Source of the DNA: Bryobacteraceae bacterium
Lineage (GTDB): Bacteria; Acidobacteriota; Terriglobia; Bryobacterales; Bryobacteraceae
Length of the DNA: 6,353 bases
Assembly: GCA_014379815.1 (NCBI GenBank)
Contig: JACMLA010000435.1
Span: forward strand, 1-6,353
Reading direction: 5' to 3'
Numbering within the stretch: the first letter of the stretch is position 1; each line of letters begins with the position of its first letter. The notes beneath the pieces were generated by a model. That model was not told the origin of the DNA. It made no database searches and saw nothing but the letters and a program-made list of their open reading frames with translations. The position numbers and the translations under genes were made by a program. Below, piece by piece: positions 1-5,565 of the stretch.

Positions 1-578
1 AACGCATACCCCAGCACCACGCCAAAACCTGCAGTATTCGCAATACCCAGAGGCGTAGCGTTCAGGTTCTGAAGATGCACATACCCAAACAGCATGCCGG
101 TTGCTACCAGCGCACCGGTTGGCCCTACCAGCCGCACGACGACCTGAAACCCGTAACCCCGAAAGAGTAATTCCTCACCAATCGCTCCGAACAGCAGCAT
201 GATGCTGACGAAAACAAATGTGCCCAGGGTCGGCGCCGCACTTTCATCCCGCACCAGTTCCGCAAGTCCAAGCAGCGCCGGCAGAAAGGTCACCAGCGCG
301 GCTGAAATTGCCCCGAGTCCCGTCCCAATTAACAGGTTGCGACCGGATCCGGCGTGCCATCCGAGCCCGACTGCGGTAAGCGGAAGCCGCTCGAACACGC
401 GTGTTGCCAGACCGTTGGCAGCAAGTGCTGCGCCAAATACCGAACCTGCCGCGCCAATCAGGTAGCCCAGCGTCGATAAAACAAATGCGAATACCAGCAG
501 GCCGATCCACGATACAAAAACGTAGAAGCCCAGCTTGACTCCCAGTCCCAGTTTTTCTTCGGGGACGGTCGCTTCCAT
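1..578 (-). CDS. CPBP-family intramembrane metalloprotease (CAAX protease-like), C-terminus cut by window edge
   Basis: This is a polytopic inner-membrane protein of the CPBP (CAAX protease and bacteriocin-processing, Abi) family, whose glutamyl intramembrane proteases cleave substrates inside the bilayer. The 192 visible residues show hydrophobic segments at about 15-45, 82-106, 118-134 and 150-165. Family motif 1 is EELLFR at 135-140, with the catalytic Glu pair and Arg. Motif 2 is FGYVH at 164-168. The last His/Asn motif would lie beyond base 1. The start is ATG at 578-576. It is the only plausible one, because the frame has a stop at 599-597 and no other start codon between. It lies 4 bases after the stop of the GHMP kinase, and an AGAGG overlapping that stop is too close to act as a normal ribosome site, so translation probably depends on coupling to the kinase. 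The substrate is unknown. Family assignment is firm, but biological role and completeness cannot be judged. Confidence 0.88.
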   Translation of the reverse strand, partial: MEATVPEEKLGLGVKLGFYVFVSWIGLLVFAFVLSTLGYLIGAAGSVFGAALAANGLATRVFERLPLTAVGLGWHAGSGRNLLIGTGLGAISAALVTFLPALLGLAELVRDESAAPTLGTFVFVSIMLLFGAIGEELLFRGYGFQVVVRLVGPTGALVATGMLFGYVHLQNLNATPLGIANTAGFGVVLGYA

Positions 579-582
579 GCCT

Positions 583-1590
583 CTACTGCGCCGTTCTCAT
601 GCGTACACCCCGCGGGGCCACCGAGACGGGCAGGACCGTCGCACCGGTCTCTTCAATGGAGCGTGTCACCGCCAGTTTCGTGCCCGGCTCCACAAGAAAG
701 AACACGCATCCGCCGCCACCGGCACCACACACCTTAGCTGCTACCGCGCCCGGCTTCTTCGTGACCGAAATCAACCTATCAATCAGATCCGTGGTGATTC
801 CGGGAGCATTCTTGCGCCTGTGCAACCATTCTTCCCGAATGCAGCGGGCTACTTCAGGCCAGTCGGCCTTTTCCATTGCTAGCCGCAGGGCATAAGAAAT
901 GGCGGAAATCCGGTCGAAGTTTTTCTGAACCGACTTATCTCCGTCGATGTGCGCTTTGGTTACTTCCCAGTTGTTGATCCCCGAATTGCGGGGCTTGCCC
1001 GTGTAGGCCAGAACCACGCGGCTGTTGAAGTCTTCGACATCCACTGCGATTGCTTTGCGCTCGATGCCTGCTTCGGTCAGCTCGATCGCACTGACACCGC
1101 CGTACATCGCCGGATAGTAGTCCTGACATCCGGTCGGCACGCGTATAATCTGAGCTTCGATATTCTGCGAGATCTCACGAATTTTCTCGATGTTGTGGCC
1201 TGCCCCTGTCAACTTATTCAGAGCACTTGCGATGGTGATGATCAGCGAGGATGACCCGGAGATTCCAGCGCCCGTTGGAGCCTCTGAGTTGGTCGACAAC
1301 TCAATTCCACTGGTCGGGCGGAAGTAGCGCACCACCCACGCCAGCAACGGCAGCTTGTACTTCTTTGTGGCACGCAATTCATCCAGCGAGGCAAAGGTCT
1401 CTTCGCCTTTCTGATCCGCGGACCGCAGAACAATCTGAGAATCCGTCCGGGTCACCACCTCGCAGGACGTATACCGGTCCACAGCGAAATTCACCGTGAC
1501 TGCATTTGCATGAAACAGGTACAAGGGCCAAATATCCAGGGTTCCGCCAGCGAGGTCTACGCGGCAGGGCGATTGCGCGGTAATCTTCAT
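583..1590 (-). CDS. GHMP-family sugar kinase (HddA/galactokinase-like), substrate unknown
   Basis: A 335-residue cytosolic small-molecule kinase of the GHMP fold, which transfers phosphate from ATP to a sugar or sugar phosphate. Seen directly: the N-terminal substrate motif SPCRVDLAGGTLDIWP (7-22); the glycine-serine ATP loop PTGAGISGSSSL (105-116); the central GCQDYYPAMYGG (154-165), whose Asp157 matches the catalytic-base region of heptose-phosphate and mevalonate kinases; and the C-terminal motif KVCGAGGGGC (286-295). The length is normal for the family. The ATP loop reads GISGSSS rather than the common GLGSSS. ATG 1590-1588 is the only start, since an in-frame stop lies at 1623-1621, and no clear Shine-Dalgarno is visible. 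It is read divergently from the AraC gene and followed after 4 bases by the CPBP protease. A heptose-7-phosphate kinase (HddA) is one reading, helped weakly by the heptose gene nearby. A galactokinase-like or salvage sugar kinase is equally possible. Confidence 0.88.
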   Translation of the reverse strand: MKITAQSPCRVDLAGGTLDIWPLYLFHANAVTVNFAVDRYTSCEVVTRTDSQIVLRSADQKGEETFASLDELRATKKYKLPLLAWVVRYFRPTSGIELSTNSEAPTGAGISGSSSLIITIASALNKLTGAGHNIEKIREISQNIEAQIIRVPTGCQDYYPAMYGGVSAIELTEAGIERKAIAVDVEDFNSRVVLAYTGKPRNSGINNWEVTKAHIDGDKSVQKNFDRISAISYALRLAMEKADWPEVARCIREEWLHRRKNAPGITTDLIDRLISVTKKPGAVAAKVCGAGGGGCVFFLVEPGTKLAVTRSIEETGATVLPVSVAPRGVRMRTAQ

Positions 1591-1641
1591 GAAAGTGTTA
1601 GAAGCCTGAGCGTAGCACCGTCATACACTCAGAAACGCACG
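1591..1641. promoter_or_regulatory. Divergent intergenic region between sugar kinase and AraC regulator
   Basis: These 51 bases separate two genes read outwards, so promoters for both must lie here or inside the 5' parts of the genes. I could not find a -35/-10 pair with sensible spacing on either strand. A short imperfect inverted repeat, AGTGT at 1594-1598 and ACACT at 1625-1629, is the only symmetric feature and is small enough to be chance. AraC-type regulators often control a divergent neighbour, so binding here is a reasonable inference but not something the sequence proves. Confidence 0.35.
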
Positions 1642-2454
1642 ATGATTTATCTCGAGCAAACGCCCAGCCCAGTCCTCCGCCCATGGGTTCGGACCTTGTG
1701 GTACTGCCGGAATCCCCTGCCAGTGACCGGTCGGGAACGCGTGCTACCGAATGGTTGCACTCAGGTTGTCCTGAACCTTGCGCGTAACTTCCTCACCGAG
1801 TGCCGGGAGGATGGAACGGTGTCCGGTCGGCTTTCGCACGCGATCGTAGCAGGCACGCGAGCACGTTTCGAGGTGATCGATGTATCCGACACCGAACACC
1901 TTGCAGGTGTCGTAATCGAGCCGGGTGGATTCACGGGCCTGTTTGATGAGCGCTGTGATCTATTCTTCGAACAGTCCGTCGCGCTCGATTGCTTGTGGCC
2001 CCAGCGAACCATCGTCGAGCGGTTGCTCGAGGCCCCTACACCCGCGGCAAAGCTTGCGACTCTTGATGCTCTGCTGCGCCAGACAATCGGGTCTAAATTG
2101 CGCCGTTCTTCTGTCGCCGGTCTCGCAGGGCAGGCGATCCGGGTTTTCCAGACCTCCGAGGCATCGGTCGCGGAGTGCGCCAGGATCACTGGAGTCAGTG
2201 AACGCCGCCTGTCTCAGGTATTCCGGGAGGAAGTGGGAGTCCCGCCAAGGCTGTGGTGCCGTATTCGGCGCTTCCAGGGTGCAATTCAAGACATGTATAA
2301 AGGTGTCGACGTTCCGTGGGCAGAGCTTGCACTCCGCTGTGGTTACTACGACCAATCGCATTTCATCAACGACTTTCGCGCGTTCTCAGGCATTAGTCCA
2401 ACAACGTACTCCGTTCTCGACAAGCGCTGGCACAATCACGTTCCACTGCTTTAG
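1642..2454 (+). CDS. AraC-family transcriptional regulator with DUF6597-type N-terminal domain
   Basis: A cytosolic DNA-binding regulator of 270 residues. The N-terminal part (about 1-110) resembles the DUF6597 sensor-like domain: it starts with MIYLEQTPSPVLRPWV, then has a Trp-Tyr strand, LPNGCTQVVLNL (35-46) and EPGGFTGLF (93-101). The C-terminal part (about 165-260) is a typical AraC double helix-turn-helix: helix pair one is about 174-196 (VAECARITGVSERRLSQVF) and helix pair two about 224-247, ending in the family signature CGYYDQSHFINDFRAFSGISP (233-253). The same frame is open back to 1510, but the family N-terminus begins exactly at ATG 1642, and the upstream 44 codons overlap the kinase gene on the other strand and do not look like protein. 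No good Shine-Dalgarno precedes 1642. The ligand is unknown. Likely targets are itself, the divergent kinase or the VOC gene 42 bases downstream. Confidence 0.9.
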   Translation: MIYLEQTPSPVLRPWVRTLWYCRNPLPVTGRERVLPNGCTQVVLNLARNFLTECREDGTVSGRLSHAIVAGTRARFEVIDVSDTEHLAGVVIEPGGFTGLFDERCDLFFEQSVALDCLWPQRTIVERLLEAPTPAAKLATLDALLRQTIGSKLRRSSVAGLAGQAIRVFQTSEASVAECARITGVSERRLSQVFREEVGVPPRLWCRIRRFQGAIQDMYKGVDVPWAELALRCGYYDQSHFINDFRAFSGISPTTYSVLDKRWHNHVPLL

Positions 2455-2482
2455 TTCCGATTCTTCCAAGCATTCCTGGCCC

Positions 2483-2488
2483 GGAGAG
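2483..2488 (+). promoter_or_regulatory. Shine-Dalgarno-like site GGAGAG for the VOC gene
   Basis: GGAGAG is one of the few good ribosome-site matches near a gene start in this window. It sits 8 bases before GTG 2497, 14 bases before ATG 2503 and 6 bases before an out-of-frame ATG at 2495. Spacing therefore favours GTG 2497 as the protein start over the more obvious ATG. Confidence 0.5.
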
Positions 2489-2496
2489 CACATCAT

Positions 2497-2949
2497 GTGG
2501 GCATGACGAATTTCGCTAAAGACTGCAAATCTACAGTAATTCCATGTCTCCGCTATCGCAACGCACTGTCGATGATCGACTGGCTCTGCAAGGCTTTCGG
2601 ATTCGAGACAAAGGCCGCTTATCCTGGAGCTGGCAACATCGTGAGCCACGCCGAACTGACTTTCGGCAATGGCATGATTATGCTCGGTTCTGTGAACAAC
2701 GGGACACCATACTCGCAGATGGTCCAGCAACCAGACGAAGCAAGTGGCAAGGAGACACAGACTCCGTATCTCGTAGTCTCCGATTGCGACGCTATCTACG
2801 CCTCCGCAAAGGCAGCAGGTGCAGTGATGGTCATAGACCTCGAGACTAAAGATTATGGTGGAAAAGCCTTTACCTGCCTCGATCCTGAAGGCCACGTGTG
2901 GAGTATCGGCAGTTACGATCCGTGGGAAGTGCCACCCGCAACAAATTGA
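2497..2949 (+). CDS. VOC-superfamily (glyoxalase/PhnB-like) protein
   Basis: A 150-residue cytosolic protein of the vicinal oxygen chelate fold, made of two beta-alpha-beta-beta-beta modules. Module one is about 13-75: VIPCLRYRNALSMIDWL, then FGFE, then a VSHAEL strand with candidate metal ligand His51 and GNGMIMLGS. Module two is about 88-141: TPYLVVSDCDAIYASAKAAGA, then DYGGKAFTCLDPEGHVWSIG, then SYDPW. This arrangement, with DPEGHVW and DPW near the end, is typical of uncharacterised glyoxalase-like proteins often annotated as bleomycin-resistance-like. Many members have no demonstrated enzyme activity, so no reaction is assigned. GTG 2497 is chosen for its distance from GGAGAG; ATG 2503 would shorten the protein by two residues. 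It follows the AraC gene by 42 bases on the same strand, with no visible terminator between, so co-transcription or control by that regulator is likely. Confidence 0.88.
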   Translation: MGMTNFAKDCKSTVIPCLRYRNALSMIDWLCKAFGFETKAAYPGAGNIVSHAELTFGNGMIMLGSVNNGTPYSQMVQQPDEASGKETQTPYLVVSDCDAIYASAKAAGAVMVIDLETKDYGGKAFTCLDPEGHVWSIGSYDPWEVPPATN

Positions 2950-2985
2950 AGGCACTTAGCTGAGGTTGACAGCCATACCAACCTA

Positions 2986-3008
2986 TGTGACCCTCGTTCT
3001 GTGACCCT
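2986..3008 (+). repeat. 9-base direct repeat TGTGACCCT spanning the STAS gene start
   Basis: TGTGACCCT occurs at 2986-2994 and again at 3000-3008, 14 bases apart. The second copy contains the GTG start codon of the STAS gene. The first copy contains a GTG in another frame that reads five codons (GTG ACC CTC GTT CTG) before a TGA at 3002-3004, overlapping the true start. The repeat is exact, but its meaning is unknown and chance or a small tandem duplication would explain it. Confidence 0.4.
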
Positions 3009-3375
3009 GAAAAGCCGCATCCGGACAACCCCGTCGGTCACGATTCTCGTCCTTGAAGGCAACGTAACGCTCGGTGAATCGTCCTCCGCCTTGCGCGACG
3101 CGGTCCGCGGAGTGATCGATGCTGGCGTGGGCGACGTTCTCATCGACCTTGGCGGCGTCGATTACATCGACAGCGCGGGCCTGGGCGAACTCATCGGAGC
3201 TTATGCGCGGGCACACTCGCGGGGCGTTCGTATGAAACTGCTCCATCTTCAGAAGAAGGTGCGAGGGCTCATGCAAATCACGCGCTTCATTACAGTAATC
3301 GAGGTTTACGAAAACGAAGCCGAAGCGATTCAATCATTCCAGGAGGGCGCGAGCAGCGCCACTCCCGCAGGCTAG
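3001..3375 (+). CDS. STAS-domain protein, anti-sigma-factor-antagonist type (RsbV/SpoIIAA-like)
   Basis: A 124-residue cytosolic protein that is almost entirely one STAS domain. In SpoIIAA/RsbV proteins this domain binds an anti-sigma factor or a switch kinase, and binding is turned off by phosphorylation of a conserved Ser. Here that site is Ser58 in DYIDSAGLGEL (54-64). It is preceded by strands TILVLEGNVTLGESS (14-28) and DVLIDLGGV (45-53) and followed by MKLLHLQKKVRGLMQITR (78-95). The C-terminal tail after about 112 is Ser/Ala-rich and probably disordered. GTG 3001 is the first start codon after the in-frame stop of the VOC gene, so the start is fairly safe although no Shine-Dalgarno is evident. 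It lies 51 bases after VOC and 10 bases before the heptose fusion gene. No partner kinase, phosphatase or sigma factor is encoded in the window, so the partner is unknown. Confidence 0.9.
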   Translation: MTLKSRIRTTPSVTILVLEGNVTLGESSSALRDAVRGVIDAGVGDVLIDLGGVDYIDSAGLGELIGAYARAHSRGVRMKLLHLQKKVRGLMQITRFITVIEVYENEAEAIQSFQEGASSATPAG

Positions 3376-3385
3376 CCCGGGCTGA

Positions 3386-4861
3386 ATGAACGCCCTCCGA
3401 CCCGCGCTGTTCCTTGACAGGGACGGCGTAATCAATGAAGACCGTGGCCCTCTACACCGCACCGAGGACTTTCGCTGGGTGCAGGGAGCGCGTGAAGCGA
3501 TCCACACAGCGAAACGCCTAGGGTATCTCGTTGTCGTTGTCACCAATCAGTCCGGCGTAGCCCGCGGACTCTTCACGGAAGACGACATCGGAAAACTTCA
3601 CCGCTGGATGCAGAACGAACTGAAGTCCATCGGTGACTCTATCGACACTTTTTACTACTGTCCCCACCTCTTCGAGTCCAGCGCGCTGGCACGTTACCGC
3701 ATCTCCTGCGATTGCCGGAAACCCGCCCCTGGTATGTTCCTCCAGGCCATTGCCGAGCATGGAATCGATCCCGAAGCCAGCATGGTTATCGGCGACCAGC
3801 AGCGCGACCTCGACGCCGGGATCGCGGCCGGATTGGGAGCAGCCTACCTGTTCCACGAATCGCAGAATCTGCACGATTTTTTTCTCGCCTGCCTGACCGA
3901 ACGCCTCCAAACGTCTTCTGTGCTCTGCACAGGCGACGTCATCCTCGACCGCTTTGTTTATGGCGAGGTCAGCCGGATCTCCCCGGAAGCACCAGTCCCC
4001 GTTCTGCATATTCATCGAACGCAATCGATGCTGGGCGGGGCGGGTAATGCAGTGCGCAACCTCGCGTCACTCGGATCCAGTGTGCTTCTGCTGTCAGTTA
4101 CCGGATGCGACGCCGACGGTGCCGATATCCGAACCTTTTGCACATGTCTCGCCAATTGTGACTCGCACCTGGAAACCGATCCTCTGCGAGTCACATCTGC
4201 CAAGATCCGATACGTGGCGCAAGGTCAGCAGCTCCTTCGGGCAGATTCGGAGACGACCGAGACAATCAGTGCTGAAACTTTTTCCCGCCTGGAAGGCCGC
4301 TTCCACAAGCACCTCGACGATTGCAATGCCGTGCTCCTTTCAGACTACGCCAAAGGAGTCCTCAACGGAGGCTACGCCACGCGTCTGATCGCAGCCGCAA
4401 AGGCCCGTAACCTTCCGGTTATCGTGGATCCCAAGGGCGCAGACTTCACCCGGTACACCGGCGCGACAGTGCTAAAACCGAACCTTCGCGAGCTCGCCGC
4501 CGCCGCCAGAATGCCAGTGAATACTAATGCCGAGGTCGAAGCAGCCGCCCGCCACATCATGGAACAAAGCGCGACCGAATATATTCTGGTGACCCGGGGA
4601 GCGGCGGGCATGATGCTGGTCCCTGCAGCAGGAGAAGCTCACACCTTTCCAGCGCTCGCCCGAGAGGTGTACGACGTGACCGGAGCGGGTGACACAGTCG
4701 CTGCGGTTCTCGCTGCCGCTCTGGGAGCGAAACTCACCATCAACGCCGCGGTGGAAATGGCAAACATCGCGGCAGGAATTGTCGTGGGAAAAGTAGGTAC
4801 GGCTACAGTAAACCGGGACGAAATTTTGCAGGCGTTCACCGTCGGAAAGCCCCGCTTATAA
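3386..4861 (+). CDS. gmhB-hldA: Fusion of heptose-1,7-bisphosphate 7-phosphatase (GmhB-like HAD) and heptose-7-phosphate kinase (HldA/RfaE domain I, PfkB fold)
   Basis: A single uninterrupted 491-residue cytosolic protein with two enzyme domains. Residues 1 to about 170 are a HAD phosphatase like GmhB: nucleophile motif FLDRDGVIN (Asp11, Asp13), VVTNQSGVARG (51-61), a zinc site Cys92-x-His94 and Cys108-x-Cys110, then RKPAPGM (Lys112) and GDQQRD (Asp137, Asp141). Residues from about 177 form a PfkB-type kinase like the first half of HldE: TGDVILDRFVYGEVSRISPEAP (182-203), LGGAGNAVRNLASLG, DYAKGVL, VDPKG, LKPNLRE, and the catalytic DVTGAGD ending in Asp436. The kinase phosphorylates C1 of D-glycero-beta-D-manno-heptose 7-phosphate and the phosphatase then removes the C7 phosphate, giving the precursor of ADP-heptose for lipopolysaccharide core. 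The nucleotidylyltransferase domain that normally follows the kinase in HldE is absent. Every residue named is intact, so both halves look active. ATG 3386 follows STAS by 10 bases; modB begins 10 bases after its stop. Confidence 0.92.
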   Translation: MNALRPALFLDRDGVINEDRGPLHRTEDFRWVQGAREAIHTAKRLGYLVVVVTNQSGVARGLFTEDDIGKLHRWMQNELKSIGDSIDTFYYCPHLFESSALARYRISCDCRKPAPGMFLQAIAEHGIDPEASMVIGDQQRDLDAGIAAGLGAAYLFHESQNLHDFFLACLTERLQTSSVLCTGDVILDRFVYGEVSRISPEAPVPVLHIHRTQSMLGGAGNAVRNLASLGSSVLLLSVTGCDADGADIRTFCTCLANCDSHLETDPLRVTSAKIRYVAQGQQLLRADSETTETISAETFSRLEGRFHKHLDDCNAVLLSDYAKGVLNGGYATRLIAAAKARNLPVIVDPKGADFTRYTGATVLKPNLRELAAAARMPVNTNAEVEAAARHIMEQSATEYILVTRGAAGMMLVPAAGEAHTFPALAREVYDVTGAGDTVAAVLAAALGAKLTINAAVEMANIAAGIVVGKVGTATVNRDEILQAFTVGKPRL

Positions 4862-4871
4862 TCGGCTATTC

Positions 4872-5555
4872 ATGCCCGTGGACTGGTTTCCGCTGACGCT
4901 CAGCCTCCGTGTGGCCGCGCTGTCCACTGCGGCTTCATTGATCATCGGCACCGCCATTGCGTACATTCTGGCGAACGGCAAGTTCCGGGGTCGCGAAGCC
5001 CTTGACGCGCTCACTACACTCCCTCTGGTTCTGCCGCCCACGGTGCTGGGATGGTACCTGCTCGTTGTTATTGGACGGGAAACGCCGTTCGGACGCCTTT
5101 ATGAATCGGTAACCGGGTCGCCCCTGGTGTTTACCTGGCAAGCCGCAGTCCTTGCTGCTTTTCTTCATTCCGCGCCCTTACTCATCCGGTCCGTACGGGC
5201 TGCGCTGGAAAGCGTGGACGCGACCTACGAACGTGCTGCCCGCTCCCTGGGTGCTTCCGAACTCCGACTCTTTTTCTTCATCACCGTCCCGCTAGCCTGG
5301 CGCTCGATTCTCGCGGCGACGGCCCTGTGTTTTGCTCGCGCGATGGGCGACTTCGGTGCCACTCTCATGGTTGCCGGCAATATTCCTGGACGGACGCAAA
5401 CCGTCGCTCTCGCTATCTACAACGCAGTCGAATCCGGCAACGGACAACTTGCCAGGACGCTGGTGCTGGTTACCTCGGCGCTGGTGCTGCTCATTCTCTT
5501 ATTCGCAAATCGTCTTGGAGACGCCTGGTCCCCCGTACGCCAGACCTCCAGGTGA
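4872..5555 (+). CDS. modB: Molybdate ABC transporter permease ModB
   Basis: A 227-residue inner-membrane permease, which dimerises to form the channel of the molybdate importer ModABC. Hydrophobic segments are seen at about 12-34, 47-67, 87-107, 137-152 and 194-212. The cytoplasmic EAA loop that docks on the ATPase is ERAARSLGASELRLFFFITVP (120-140). The FARAMGDFGATLMVAGNIPGR stretch (154-174) followed by TQTVALAIY is characteristic of ModB rather than of sulfate permeases, though CysT/CysW relatives share much of it. The length is normal for ModB. ATG 4872 lies just before the first membrane segment, 10 bases after the fusion gene's stop, without an evident Shine-Dalgarno. modC starts 10 bases downstream. 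The molybdate-binding protein ModA, usually encoded just upstream, is missing from this position. Tungstate as an alternative substrate cannot be excluded. Confidence 0.92.
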   Translation: MPVDWFPLTLSLRVAALSTAASLIIGTAIAYILANGKFRGREALDALTTLPLVLPPTVLGWYLLVVIGRETPFGRLYESVTGSPLVFTWQAAVLAAFLHSAPLLIRSVRAALESVDATYERAARSLGASELRLFFFITVPLAWRSILAATALCFARAMGDFGATLMVAGNIPGRTQTVALAIYNAVESGNGQLARTLVLVTSALVLLILLFANRLGDAWSPVRQTSR

Positions 5556-5565
5556 CCGACGCCAG

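Noticed and set aside
1510..1641. Possible 44-residue N-terminal extension of the AraC regulator from ATG 1510
   Set aside because: It overlaps the 5' end of the sugar kinase on the other strand, has no domain character, and the family's normal N-terminus begins exactly at ATG 1642.
2455..2496. Terminator between the AraC and VOC genes
   Set aside because: No stem-loop followed by a T run is visible in these 42 bases.
1925..2506. 193-codon plus-strand frame inside the AraC gene
   Set aside because: The overlapping AraC frame contains a full helix-turn-helix signature; this frame is Ser/Arg-rich low-complexity translation of the same bases.
2386..2955. 189-codon open frame on the minus strand opposite the VOC gene
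   Set aside because: It is antisense to clearly recognised coding sequence, rich in Cys/His without a motif, and resembles no family. It is a shadow of the real frame.
2966..2994. TTGACA at 2966-2971 as the -35 box of a STAS-operon promoter
   Set aside because: The -35 match is perfect, but at 17 bases spacing the -10 position reads GACCCT, which does not resemble TATAAT, and the nearest TATGTG is only 12 bases away. A promoter in this gap is plausible but this pair does not support it.
3886..3925. Frameshift or assembly error joining two separate genes at the GmhB/HldA junction
   Set aside because: The frame is continuous through the junction, the sequence has no suspicious long homopolymer beyond a T run at 3878-3884 that leaves the frame intact, and both domains keep full motifs on either side.
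3518..4024. 168-codon minus-strand frame opposite the fusion gene
   Set aside because: The sense strand encodes the zinc and catalytic motifs of the phosphatase, and the antisense product has no recognisable features.
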